From: Chloroflexota bacterium
GTDB lineage: Bacteria; Chloroflexota; Dehalococcoidia; JABGRK01
Reading direction: 5' to 3'
Length of the DNA: 64,000 nt
Assembly: GCA_018648325.1 (NCBI GenBank)
Contig: JABGRK010000011.1
Span: 209,578 to 273,577, forward strand
This document shows positions 56,232 through 64,000 of the stretch, piece after piece; position 1 is the first letter of the stretch; each line of letters starts with the position of its first letter. Below the pieces are notes generated by a model. That model was given only the letters and a program-made list of their open reading frames with translations. It was not told the origin of the DNA and did not search any database. The position numbers and the translations under genes are program-made.

Positions 56232-57167
56232 ATGCTTCCCGATTTTGACGATTTTCTGCTAAGCCTTCATTCCGCAAACTACTCCGCCAAAACCATCTAC
56301 AACTATGACCGCGATTTACAGGTCTTTGCTGCGTTCCTTGACGCCGCATCAATACCCTTCGCATCCTCAAACAAAAAATCCATAGCCTTGTACAAGGCTT
56401 ATCTAACCTCACAAGATCGTCAAACAGCTATGGCACAGGATGCACCACTTAAACTCTCCGCCCGATCCGTCAACCGTATGTTGTCATCTCTGCGCTCATA
56501 TTTGAAGTATCTTTTGGAAATGGACCTCCCCTGCCCCATTGCGCCTGAGTCAGTAAAATTAGTAAAGGCAGAGCGAAAACACCCCCGCGTCGCCGAACTT
56601 TTCGAACTACAAAAGCTCATTGAAGCACCCGCAATGTTTGAGAAAAACCATAATGTTGCCCTGCGCAATCGCGCTATGCTGGAAGTGCTGTTTGCCACCG
56701 GCATGCGCATATCCGAACTATGCAACCTCAACCGCCAACAAATCGACGGCTCCGGTCGTATATTCATCATGGGCAAAGGTAAAAAGCAACGCTTTACCTA
56801 CCTTACTCCCCGAGCACAAAGTTGTGTCGAAGAATATCTGAGCACACGCACCGACGACTCTCCTGCCCTGTTCATTCCATACAGAGGCCGAAACGCCGGT
56901 AACCGTACACGCCGCGTATCCACTAACTATTTGCAGGATCGCATCGTCAGATATCGCGAAAAGCTTCGGATAAATGTACCTACATCAGCACATTCACTGC
57001 GTCACGGCTTCGCTACTTATCTCGCGGAAGAGGGGGCGAGCCCTGCCGCAATCCAGATTCTACTGGGACATGAATCACTCGCCACTACCACTCGTTACGT
57101 TCATGCTTCAGACAGATATGCTGAAGAAACACACCACAAGTTCCACCCACTGTCCCATGATAACTAA
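56232..57167 (+). CDS. Tyrosine recombinase, XerC/XerD type (second copy)
   Basis: A 311-residue site-specific recombinase. N-terminal SAM-like domain about 1-105. Catalytic residues: Arg in GMRISELCNL, Lys in GKGKKQRF, His-x-x-Arg in HSLRHGFAT, His in LGHESLATT and Tyr in TRYVH. GGAGGT 4 bases before the ATG. It shares only the family pattern with the Xer at 19934, so both chromosome-dimer resolution and an element integrase are possible. Confidence 0.92.
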   Translation: MLPDFDDFLLSLHSANYSAKTIYNYDRDLQVFAAFLDAASIPFASSNKKSIALYKAYLTSQDRQTAMAQDAPLKLSARSVNRMLSSLRSYLKYLLEMDLPCPIAPESVKLVKAERKHPRVAELFELQKLIEAPAMFEKNHNVALRNRAMLEVLFATGMRISELCNLNRQQIDGSGRIFIMGKGKKQRFTYLTPRAQSCVEEYLSTRTDDSPALFIPYRGRNAGNRTRRVSTNYLQDRIVRYREKLRINVPTSAHSLRHGFATYLAEEGASPAAIQILLGHESLATTTRYVHASDRYAEETHHKFHPLSHDN

Positions 57168-57320
57168 AAAATCCTCGTGAGGATCGACCAATGACTATCT
57201 CTATATATGTCAGATACATGCATATAATCTGGCTAAATAGAATGCGAGTAACTTGCACTGTCACGCACTTTGGGCATACAATATCATTAGTTCAAGGCTA
57301 TATGTAACATTTGGAGATAT

Positions 57321-58514
57321 ATGAATCAGCTTCGCAAATATTGGGTACACATCCTTTCATCTGTGTGTGCAGTCGTTATGCTGGCATGGATGGTGCTACT
57401 CATCCCGCATCTGTTTGTGATTGGCCAGGCATACCAGCTGCTTGCATATGATTATGTCGAGGGCAATGATCTCAATGCATATCAAATGTTTGATAAAACA
57501 TTGGTTGGCATGCAATCGGCGCTGTTTGATTCCGAAGTATCACTGAGCGAGGGCGCTATCGAGTCAATGCTTGAACTTATCGATGATAAACACACCAGAT
57601 ACCTCCCTCCTACTCACTACAGCAACTTCACGGATAACATTGACGGGTCATTTATAGGCGTAGGGATCCGCTACACGGTCGATGAGGCTGGCGATGTTGT
57701 GGTTCTTTCTACATTCTCAAACTCACCTGCTCAGAAGGAAGGGATATTGTCCGGGGACATTATTCTGGCTATAGATGGACAATCCACCGCAGGTATGACA
57801 ACTAGTGACGTGTCCGAGGCCATGGTTGGTGATATTGACACTGAGGTTGTTCTCAGTATACTGCATGAAGGCGAAACCGATCCCGTCACCATACTGATAA
57901 CCCGCGACGAGATCTCCGTACCGATTATTATGGCCGAAGAAATTGAAGATGATATCATATATATAAGAATAGACACCTTCACTACTGGATCAGGAACGGA
58001 GTTCAAGACCAAATTGGGAAACCGACTTAATGCAAATCCGGATACGATTGGGATTATAATAGATGTACGTAGTAATCCGGGCGGTGCAGTGAGTGATGTT
58101 GTTACTATCTGCAGTCAGTTTTTAGATTTTGACGAGCCAGTAATTCATCAAACGGATGCGGATTTCAACATAACACGCACATACACTGCAGAGAGCGGAG
58201 GTGTCGCTACTAACTCCGATCTTCGTTTAGCCGTTCTTCAAAACGCTGACAGCGCCAGCGCAAGCGAGGTCTTGTCAGCGGTTTTACAGGAACAAGCTAA
58301 TGCGGAGGTAATAGGCACTACCAGCTATGGAAAAGGCTCTATAAACCACGCGATACAGCTTTTTAATGGCTCAGCATTATATATTAGCACCGCTTACTGG
58401 ACCACACCAGACGGACAGTTTTTTGGTGATATCGGCATTACCCCCGATATAGAAGTCCAGGATGTGCACGAACAACTAAATACAGCTATTGAATATATCA
58501 GAAACACCCCGTAA
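57321..58514 (+). CDS. S41 carboxyl-terminal processing protease
   Basis: A 397-residue membrane-anchored serine protease. N-terminal membrane helix (about 9-34). PDZ domain at about 103-195 (GSFIGVGIRY, SPAQKEGILSGDIILAIDG). Catalytic Ser313 in NADSASASE and Lys338 in SYGKGSIN, 25 residues apart as in Prc. The position usually glutamine four residues after the lysine is Asn342. The length and PDZ position fit CtpA. Co-located with smpB-ssrA, which feed tagged proteins to proteases; that link is inference. Confidence 0.93.
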   Translation: MNQLRKYWVHILSSVCAVVMLAWMVLLIPHLFVIGQAYQLLAYDYVEGNDLNAYQMFDKTLVGMQSALFDSEVSLSEGAIESMLELIDDKHTRYLPPTHYSNFTDNIDGSFIGVGIRYTVDEAGDVVVLSTFSNSPAQKEGILSGDIILAIDGQSTAGMTTSDVSEAMVGDIDTEVVLSILHEGETDPVTILITRDEISVPIIMAEEIEDDIIYIRIDTFTTGSGTEFKTKLGNRLNANPDTIGIIIDVRSNPGGAVSDVVTICSQFLDFDEPVIHQTDADFNITRTYTAESGGVATNSDLRLAVLQNADSASASEVLSAVLQEQANAEVIGTTSYGKGSINHAIQLFNGSALYISTAYWTTPDGQFFGDIGITPDIEVQDVHEQLNTAIEYIRNTP

Positions 58515-58543
58515 CACCCCATGCAATAGGAAGCAGTAAATTT

Positions 58544-58996
58544 ATGTCAATCAAAGTAATTAGCAACAATCGCAAAGCCTTCTATGATTACAACATTCTG
58601 GAGAGAATAGAAGCAGGGCTGGTACTTACCGGCACTGAGATAAAATCAATACGTGAAGGCACAGTTAATATACGCGATGCATACGTCCGCCCCGATGACA
58701 ACGAAATGTGGCTTTATAGCGCACATATCTCCCATTACGACAAGGGAAACCGCTACAACCACGAGCCATCGCGCCCACGCAAGCTGTTGCTGCACAGGCG
58801 CGAAATCAGAAATCTCACAGCAAAAGTCAGAGAGAAAGGGCTCACAATTGTAGTCCTGAAGTTGTATATTAAGGGCGGGGTTGCTAAAATAGAAGTAGGA
58901 TTGGCTAAAGGTAAGAAGGTTTACGATAAACGTCAATCGATTGCCAAGCGCGATTCCGATCGTGATATGGCACGTACTTTGAGAAGACCCAGGTAA
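58544..58996 (+). CDS. smpB: SsrA-binding protein SmpB
   Basis: Binds tmRNA and delivers it to stalled ribosomes. Signatures: GLVLTGTEIKSIREG, YVRP, HRREIRNL, KLYIKGGVAKIEVGLAKGKKVYDKR and the C-terminal DRDMARTLRR. Length 150. Lies 7 bases upstream of the tmRNA gene, the usual pairing. Confidence 0.97.
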   Translation: MSIKVISNNRKAFYDYNILERIEAGLVLTGTEIKSIREGTVNIRDAYVRPDDNEMWLYSAHISHYDKGNRYNHEPSRPRKLLLHRREIRNLTAKVREKGLTIVVLKLYIKGGVAKIEVGLAKGKKVYDKRQSIAKRDSDRDMARTLRRPR

Positions 58997-59002
58997 TTTT
59001 TT

Positions 59003-59361
59003 GGGGACGTTTGGTTCGACAGGAGATTCAGGTACCAGGATTGCAGGTCGAGGTGCTATCGCCCTCGTTAAACTGGTAGCAAAACGTTAATTGGCGAAAA
59101 ACACGCCTATGCAATGGCCAACTAAAAGTTGACCACATCTAACCTCATCTCACCTCGATGGGTGGGGATTGGGTGACGAAATGTCGAGGTGCAGTATCCC
59201 GGACGTCGATAAGGGATAACCAAGTTTAATCGACTGGTCTGATCAGACTTCGTTGGCTAAAGGCTGAGACAGATAAGATTTAAAGTGCCAACTAAGCTTG
59301 TAGGATATTCTGGGCCGGCTTTCCATGGACGGGGAGTTCGATTCTCCCCCGTCTCCACCAA
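59003..59361 (+). ncRNA. ssrA: Transfer-messenger RNA
   Basis: One-piece tmRNA. The 5' end GGGGACG pairs with CGTCTCC at the 3' end; the D-like TTTGGTTCGACAGG start, T arm (GGGGAGTTCGATTCTCCCC) and encoded CCA are present. The tag frame reads GEKHAYAMAN then TAA at 59123-59125 if the resume codon is GGC at 59093; an AGC upstream (59078) could also start it. Gene directly after smpB. Confidence 0.96.
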
Positions 59362-59455
59362 TCTTACGTTGCGCTGCACTTTTAACGATAGCAGTATCGA
59401 TGAAGAGAAACTCTCCTGCGTAAAACCAAGAGATTTGGATACGACAATGAATTCA

Positions 59456-59623
59456 TTAGTAACACAATGCCTTCGCAGCTATTTTCGAGTTGAGTGTGTT
59501 TGCCCTCACATCGATTTCGATTTCGCATGAACCGCAATATGGACACTTGAGGTTGTCATAATCAACCACGATGTCATCGCTATCCATCCCGCATTGGTGA
59601 CACACTAAATCGCACTTAGTCAT
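59456..59623 (-). CDS. Small zinc-ribbon protein (55 residues)
   Basis: Starts MTKCDLVCHQCG; cysteine pairs CHQC and CPYCGSC make a zinc ribbon. The end is hydrophobic-aromatic (ALCY). GGAAAG just before the ATG at 59623 supports translation. It lies 11 bases downstream of the gene ending at 59635 on the same strand, so they are probably an operon. Too short for many gene finders. Function unknown. Confidence 0.6.
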   Translation of the reverse strand: MTKCDLVCHQCGMDSDDIVVDYDNLKCPYCGSCEIEIDVRANTLNSKIAAKALCY

Positions 59624-59634
59624 AACTTTCCTGC

Positions 59635-59829
59635 TTATCCAAATACTTGGTAATCATTGTATCTGCCTGTGCCTTGTGTAGCTATTTGAACGAATTCCGA
59701 GGAAGACTGCAGTGTATTTAGCAGCTCACATACCTTATCTTCATCTGTGCATGGAACTGTAATATGTTTATTTTTGTCACAGATTTCAATACTTGTCTTA
59801 TTTCGTTTGTGGCTAATGTAAGCAATCAT
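59635..59829 (-). CDS. Small hypothetical protein (64 residues)
   Basis: A short soluble protein with strand-like pattern (AYISHKRNKTSIEICDK, HITVPCTDEDKVCELLNTL). AGGAT lies a few bases before the ATG. It is upstream of the zinc-ribbon gene on the same strand. No family recognised; context is the only support. Confidence 0.45.
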   Translation of the reverse strand: MIAYISHKRNKTSIEICDKNKHITVPCTDEDKVCELLNTLQSSSEFVQIATQGTGRYNDYQVFG

Positions 59830-60215
59830 TTCAAATCATCCTAGCTCAATTAACTATAATTGATTATATAAGGCATATCCGATATACACACAAGTACCGT
59901 TAGGCTCATTTTTTCGATAGCATGTTGCACCAGTTCTCAGTAAACACGTGCGATACAGAGCTGCGCAAGGGGTATAACTCCACTGAACCTTCTATTACGC
60001 ATTGGAGTCACTAATCGCCCGATAGGCTGAATGCTAACAATACTCCTTTTCTTTCAGGTGATTACGCTGGTTTGACAGTTTGAAAATGAGTGGGGCAACC
60101 TATCGTTTGATGTAACATACCTATTTTTTATTTAGCAGCGAAGTAGTATATTAGCCAGCTCATTTAGGGTAACTATGCCCTATTTAGCTATCTAGGCAAC
60201 CTGTATGCTAAATGC
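59830..60215. other. Gene-free stretch before the receiver pseudogene
   Basis: No supported frame in 386 bases. An imperfect hairpin TAGGG-TAACTATG-CCCTA (about 60166-60183) is seen; nothing else is clear. Confidence 0.4.
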
Positions 60216-60572
60216 ATGATACCTAATGGATATAAAATACTTATAGTAGATGATGAACCTCAGCTCGCAAATATCATCGCGGATGTTCTTGAGCTCAGTG
60301 GATATAATTGTATTCAGGCCAATAGTGGTGTTGAGGGATTAGAAAAAGCACGTTAATATGACTTTGATGCTGCGCTGGTAGATATAAAAATGCCAGGCAT
60401 GAACGGGGTCGAGGCCTGCCGTGAAATTTTAAATGTTAGCAAAGACACAAAAATAGTTTTCATGACGGCATATGAGCAAAAACATCCTTTGGTGGGAGAA
60501 GCTCAGAATATATGCTCCGGGAATCTACTACATAAGCCTTTTAAAATCGCTGATTTGTTAACTATCTTATAA
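60216..60572 (+). pseudogene. Response-regulator receiver domain interrupted by in-frame TAA
   Basis: The frame opened by ATG 60216 reads a CheY-like receiver: ILIVDDEPQLAN, then a stop TAA at 60354-60356 after EKAR, and continues YDFDAALVDIKMPGMNG (phospho-acceptor Asp), VFMTAYE and HKPFKIADLL to a final TAA at 60570-60572. The stop falls where the helix before the central strand usually has a polar residue; a single base change CAA to TAA is plausible. The 118-residue length is normal for a stand-alone receiver. It is probably non-functional unless the stop is a sequencing error. Confidence 0.8.
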
Positions 60573-60835
60573 TCCTCCTCTTAACCTCACACCCCAATCA
60601 TGTTTCAGTTCACACTTCACAGACTTTTATATACTTTGCAAATCATGTATATAATATCTCCGCTAAAAAACGTGCTCTCCTACCTTTCTCTGGTATTAAT
60701 ATGAAATGTGATTTATCCGTTAGATTTGCCGATGAGTATCTGCCTTATTTGATAGAAAACATGTGTAGACTTCAAAGAAATTACAGCAAACTCACGAACC
60801 AAAGTGTAGTCAAATCTGAAGGTAGTGTAAAAATC

Positions 60836-61099
60836 ATGAAAGAACAATCCAATGTTCTCATTGTTGCAAGCAGGACAGACCTCTGGTGTTCTATGCGCGA
60901 TATAGTAACCAATAAGAAATACAGAGTTGCTATTGCCGGTGACGGAACTAAAGCCATTGATTTGATGCAAAAAATCCATTTTGATATTGTGTATCTAGTA
61001 GGCAACACACACGCAAACAACAAAGATGCATATAATGAAATCAAGCAGTATGCCCCGGGAATTACGGTGAAACAGATTAACCAGCCACACAGTAACTAG
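60836..61099 (+). CDS. Divergent receiver-like small protein
   Basis: An 87-residue protein (MKEQSNVLIVAS start). Its strand pattern mirrors a receiver (NVLIVASRTD, YRVAIAGDGTKAIDLMQ, FDIVYLVGNT, GITVKQI) but the acidic pair and phospho-acceptor aspartate are absent. AAGGTAGTG precedes ATG 60836; a longer frame from ATG 60701 adds 45 residues of no clear fold. It follows the broken receiver pseudogene and may be a related degenerate copy. Confidence 0.5.
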   Translation: MKEQSNVLIVASRTDLWCSMRDIVTNKKYRVAIAGDGTKAIDLMQKIHFDIVYLVGNTHANNKDAYNEIKQYAPGITVKQINQPHSN

Positions 61100-61344
61100 T
61101 CTGCATATCGAACTACCGCAAACAGTGTGCCGCCGCTCAATCCTCCTAGATACATCCACAAATATTCATAAATGTGTGCGACTACCCAGGCGTGATATAA
61201 TATTAGGTAGCACATTGACAACGATACCAAAACCGCCTAATCTTAAAACTACGGATTATTCGAGTAACGTATTGACCCTTGGGGTATAATCTTACGTGAG
61301 ATAATTCTTAGTATTTTCGCTTGACTGAATACAGGGAGAGAAGA

Positions 61345-61602
61345 ATGAATTTTTTTATTGATCTTTTTTTGGAATTTCTAGCAATACTAATATGCATTAT
61401 AGGATGGGTATGCGGTTTTGCAGGTGCGATATTTGCCATTATTGGAGCCGTTTTAGCCTATGTTAATTGGTCTTTATTAGACTCATTTTCCTTGCCTGCG
61501 TCGTTCCACTGGAGTTACGGAATAGTGATAATGCTAGTAGGAGTTCTCTTAGCAGCGCTGTCATCTGTGATGAGGAAAAGAATATCTAATCCCAGAAGGT
61601 AA
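61345..61602 (+). CDS. Small two-helix membrane protein
   Basis: An 85-residue protein with two hydrophobic segments (about 5-38 and 54-76) and a basic tail (MRKRISNPRR). ATG 61345 has GGGAGAG just upstream; TTG 61321 in frame is less likely. A terminator follows. No family recognised. Confidence 0.6.
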   Translation: MNFFIDLFLEFLAILICIIGWVCGFAGAIFAIIGAVLAYVNWSLLDSFSLPASFHWSYGIVIMLVGVLLAALSSVMRKRISNPRR

Positions 61603-61654
61603 ATTATTTAAATATCCAATCTTGGTAAGACCCAACTTTGATTAATAGTAAATC

Positions 61655-61686
61655 GGGTTTCAATCTAATACGTTGAAGCCCTTTTT
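61655..61686 (+). terminator. Rho-independent terminator
   Basis: GGGTTTCAA pairs with TTGAAGCCC (one G-T pair) around a short loop, followed by TTTTT. Ends the small membrane-protein gene. Confidence 0.75.
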
Positions 61687-61705
61687 CTTTTTTGCCAACT
61701 ACAAT

Positions 61706-61972
61706 CTACTCGCGAATACGTTTCACCTCAAATATCACCGGATTGTCGCCGTCCTGGCAGGCAATTGTATGCTGAGTAGTATTTGGACCAGACTCTGAGC
61801 CATAAAACCCGTTGTATCTGAGCACCCTGATTGTCGGTATCAAGCTATTAAAAGCTGCGACGCATATACCGGCCGGGGTATGTGGACCTACCACCCACTC
61901 CTCTCCTACCTTATGCCCCGCAGTGCAGTGTCCCTTGGCAGATATGATCTTAACTGTAACGTCATAAAACAT
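61706..61972 (-). CDS. TIGR04076-family protein
   Basis: An 88-residue protein: VTVKIISAKGHCTAGHKVGEEWVV, PAGICVAAFNSLIPTIRVLRYNG and CQDGDNPVIFEVKRI. This order (KG.C..GHKVG, then LRY.G, then C.DG.NPV.FE) is that of TIGR04076. The family often accompanies radical or anaerobic metabolism genes; role unknown. It is isolated here. Confidence 0.8.
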   Translation of the reverse strand: MFYDVTVKIISAKGHCTAGHKVGEEWVVGPHTPAGICVAAFNSLIPTIRVLRYNGFYGSESGPNTTQHTIACQDGDNPVIFEVKRIRE

Positions 61973-62138
61973 CGCGTTCTCCTCTTAATCTTGAAGATAT
62001 CGAACAATTATACTATGATTGGCAAATCTCAATTATTACTCATAGTTCCTTACGACTGGCTTTATGCCGTCGTAAAATGTTATTGTTCTGAATGCGATTC
62101 GTTATTTAATAAATTACAAGGTTAGGTGCATAGCCTCA

Positions 62139-63353
62139 ATGAATCCAGTCAGATCCTTAAAATATCATGCTTTCAGGCTTTATTACGGTGCACTGCTGGC
62201 ACAGCGCGCTGCATTTAACATGCACATGATAACGCGTGCTTATCTGGTATACGAACTAACCGGTTCTCCTGCCATTCTGGGTATTATGTCAATAGCTCAT
62301 GCAATACCAATGATCGTGACATCACTCTTCGGTGGAGCACTTGCCGATCGTTTACAGAAGAAACATGTCATGCTTATAGGTCAGACCAATTCGGCGCTTG
62401 TTTCACTATGTATTGCCATTGCTCTTACCACCGGATATCTGAGCCAGACGAACGATGGTTCCTGGTGGATTCTTATTGCAGGAGCCGCTCTGGATGGCAT
62501 AGTGACCGGTTTTATGTTGCCTTCTCGCCATTCGATTATCCCGGAAATAGTAGGTCAAGAATCGGTAACAAATGCCATAGCTCTGAACAATCTTGCTATG
62601 AGTGGGCTACAATCTATCGGTCCCCTAACAGCAGGCTTTATTGTTAACGCATTTGATTACAATGTTGTTTATTTTATTATGGTGGGGCTGTCCCTTATAG
62701 CAGTGTTATTCATTTCCTTTATACCTATAACAGGAAAGGCAGTAAAAATGGGAGGCAATATGCTCTCCAACATTAGAGAAGGACTTGGATATATTGGGCG
62801 GAATAAAAATGTTTTATTTGTTCTGTTGTTTATTCTACTGGGAATATTTTTATCAAGACCTGTCCACACTCTAATGCCAATATTTACCGAGGATATTCTG
62901 GGGGTAGGTATAACAGGCATGAGTTGGTTATTAACATGTTCTGGGATTGGCGCGATCATCGCCTCTTTTATAATAGCAACCATGCCGAATAAAAAGCGAG
63001 GGCTTGTATTGCTGCTGGCATTTCTCTTTCTCGGTGTGGCTACTGGTATTTTCGCCGCCTCATCCATCTATTGGCTTTCTTTGGCTATAATGGTCTTTAT
63101 TGGAGCAGGCCAGGCCATAAGGATGACACTAGGCAATGTGCTTGTTCAAAACTATACTGAGGACAAGTATCGTGGCAGAGTGATGAGTGTCTACACAATG
63201 GAATTCGGTCTAACCTCTTTTGGCCAGTTTGCGGCTGGAATGCTGGCGGCAGTTTTAAGTGTGCAGTGGGTTCTGGGTGGATTTGCAGCTGCTCTAGTAC
63301 TACTAACCATTATTGCATTGCTGTTTATTCCCCGACTGAGGAACCTCAATTAG
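62139..63353 (+). CDS. MFS transporter
   Basis: A 404-residue membrane protein with about 12 helices, including the motif GALADRLQKKHVM between helices 2 and 3 and its counterpart ATMPNKKRG in the middle. QSIGPLTAGFI and TEDKYRGRVMSVYTMEFGL match the EntS/MFS_3-like subgroup of exporters. Substrate unknown, possibly a drug or siderophore. Confidence 0.92.
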   Translation: MNPVRSLKYHAFRLYYGALLAQRAAFNMHMITRAYLVYELTGSPAILGIMSIAHAIPMIVTSLFGGALADRLQKKHVMLIGQTNSALVSLCIAIALTTGYLSQTNDGSWWILIAGAALDGIVTGFMLPSRHSIIPEIVGQESVTNAIALNNLAMSGLQSIGPLTAGFIVNAFDYNVVYFIMVGLSLIAVLFISFIPITGKAVKMGGNMLSNIREGLGYIGRNKNVLFVLLFILLGIFLSRPVHTLMPIFTEDILGVGITGMSWLLTCSGIGAIIASFIIATMPNKKRGLVLLLAFLFLGVATGIFAASSIYWLSLAIMVFIGAGQAIRMTLGNVLVQNYTEDKYRGRVMSVYTMEFGLTSFGQFAAGMLAAVLSVQWVLGGFAAALVLLTIIALLFIPRLRNLN

Positions 63354-63451
63354 CTACGTTCTTGTTTCAAATAGCATTCTTGCTAAGATTCAACCTCTCT
63401 TTTTCTTGCCATATATGTCTGCAGTGGTATAACATTGCGTTTGGAGCAGCA

Positions 63452-64000
63452 ATGAATGGTAAAGCTAAAAAGTGGGATTTTGATACTTACGACTCGATAG
63501 ACCGGTACGATTACATCATGCGCAATGTAAAGCGACTGCGTTACGACGATACACTTGCTGCTGTGGCGCGCAAAGCCATGATAAAGAAAACCGATGTTGT
63601 ATTGGATATTGGCACAGGTAACGGAAACCTGGCTGAGTTATTACTTCAGAACGGATGTAAAGTTATTGGCCTGGACCCTTCAACTAAGATGATAGAATTG
63701 GCCGCTCCCAAACTTGCGCAGTTCGACGGACGCTTCAATATTGATGTTTGCGAAAATCCATTTCTTGCTATCCCCTACCCTAATAATTCCTTTGACACTG
63801 TTGTATCTACGTTTTCTATACATCATCTGCCAGGCCATGATAAGCAGCTTGCCATTACAGAGATGAAACGTGTGCTAAAGAACCCCGGTGGCCTCATAGT
63901 CATAGGTGATGTCATATTCAAGGACAACGAAGATAAAGCACGCGCACTGGCTCAGTATCACGACATGGAAGACGAATACCAACCTACGCTGGATACATTC
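63452..64000 (+). CDS. Class I SAM-dependent methyltransferase, 3' part outside window
   Basis: Open to the window end (183 codons). Motif I is VVLDIGTGNGNLAELL, then IGLDPSTKMIELA, SFDTVVSTFSIHHLP and EMKRVLKNPGGLIVIGD, a standard Rossmann methyltransferase. It resembles the YrrT-like group of uncertain substrate. GGAG 5 bases before ATG 63452. Confidence 0.92.
   Translation, partial: MNGKAKKWDFDTYDSIDRYDYIMRNVKRLRYDDTLAAVARKAMIKKTDVVLDIGTGNGNLAELLLQNGCKVIGLDPSTKMIELAAPKLAQFDGRFNIDVCENPFLAIPYPNNSFDTVVSTFSIHHLPGHDKQLAITEMKRVLKNPGGLIVIGDVIFKDNEDKARALAQYHDMEDEYQPTLDTF

Noticed and set aside
57172-57187. Terminator after the second xer gene (ATCCTC/GAGGAT)
   Set aside because: The stem is short and no T run follows on the plus strand.
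31319-60572. TAA read as a sense codon (two genes with in-frame TAA)
   Set aside because: TAA is the normal end of many intact genes in the window, so recoding is implausible; mutation or sequence error is simpler.
59003-62139. Integrated element at the ssrA 3' end, helped by the nearby Xer recombinase
   Set aside because: tmRNA genes are common integration sites, but no second copy of the 3' end was found downstream and no phage or plasmid genes are present.

Overview
The window looks like a chromosomal segment of a Chloroflexota bacterium, most likely class Dehalococcoidia. This taxon is inferred from gene content: archaeal-type phosphoglycerate mutase (apgM), LL-diaminopimelate aminotransferase, a TreT-like glycosyltransferase, an AMMECR1/LigB-type fusion, CooC beside pgk, and a LexA with a Gram-positive-type SOS box. 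No 16S rRNA is present to prove it. GC content is moderate, genes are dense, and TTG and GTG starts are common.

Layout. 0-3.8 kb: dprA (cut by the window edge), a DUF5343-like gene with an unusual intergenic array of CGGACT/AGTCCG motifs, rsmG, two small conserved genes and tRNA-Thr(CGT). 3.9-10 kb: a cell-surface block with a seven-repeat beta-propeller protein, a PGF-pre-PGF-like membrane protein, a GAF-GAF histidine kinase with a degraded ATP-binding domain, and an exported protein sharing a domain with the propeller protein. 10-16.9 kb: a B12-binding radical SAM protein, a DEAD-box helicase, a bifunctional-nuclease-family protein, lexA with its SOS box, rpsT, and an AbrB/ABC-transporter cluster. 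17-20.8 kb: gap, eno, a SLOG-type protein and a Xer recombinase on the minus strand. 21-28.7 kb: selA, the LigB/AMMECR1 fusion, treT-like, uvrA and an HD-domain gene. 28.7-31.9 kb: small zinc-ribbon genes, a lipoprotein-cyclophilin, and a membrane gene interrupted by a stop.

31.9-37.9 kb is a minus-strand purine operon: guaA-purD-purE-purB-purC-cupin. 38-43.7 kb runs on the plus strand: tsaC, rpiB, dxs, a prenyl synthase and a thiamine-diphosphate enzyme. 43.7-52 kb: a secreted transglutaminase-like protein, then cooC-pgk-apgM-tpiA-miaA, dapL behind a folded leader, and hflX. With gap and eno, the window encodes the triose-phosphate half of glycolysis apart from pyruvate kinase. 52-57 kb holds small membrane and hypothetical genes, most behind their own TTGACA-type promoter, then a second Xer recombinase. 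57-64 kb: an S41 protease, smpB-ssrA, small zinc-ribbon and receiver-like genes (one receiver broken by a stop), a TIGR04076-like protein, an MFS transporter and a truncated methyltransferase.

Most notable signals: a dispersed intergenic element with compensatory base changes in two hairpins (30.4 and 50.7 kb); the CGGACT array near rsmG; two genes that appear to start at ATA codons with good ribosome-binding sites; the surface operon with its pseudokinase-like sensor; and a folded leader before dapL.
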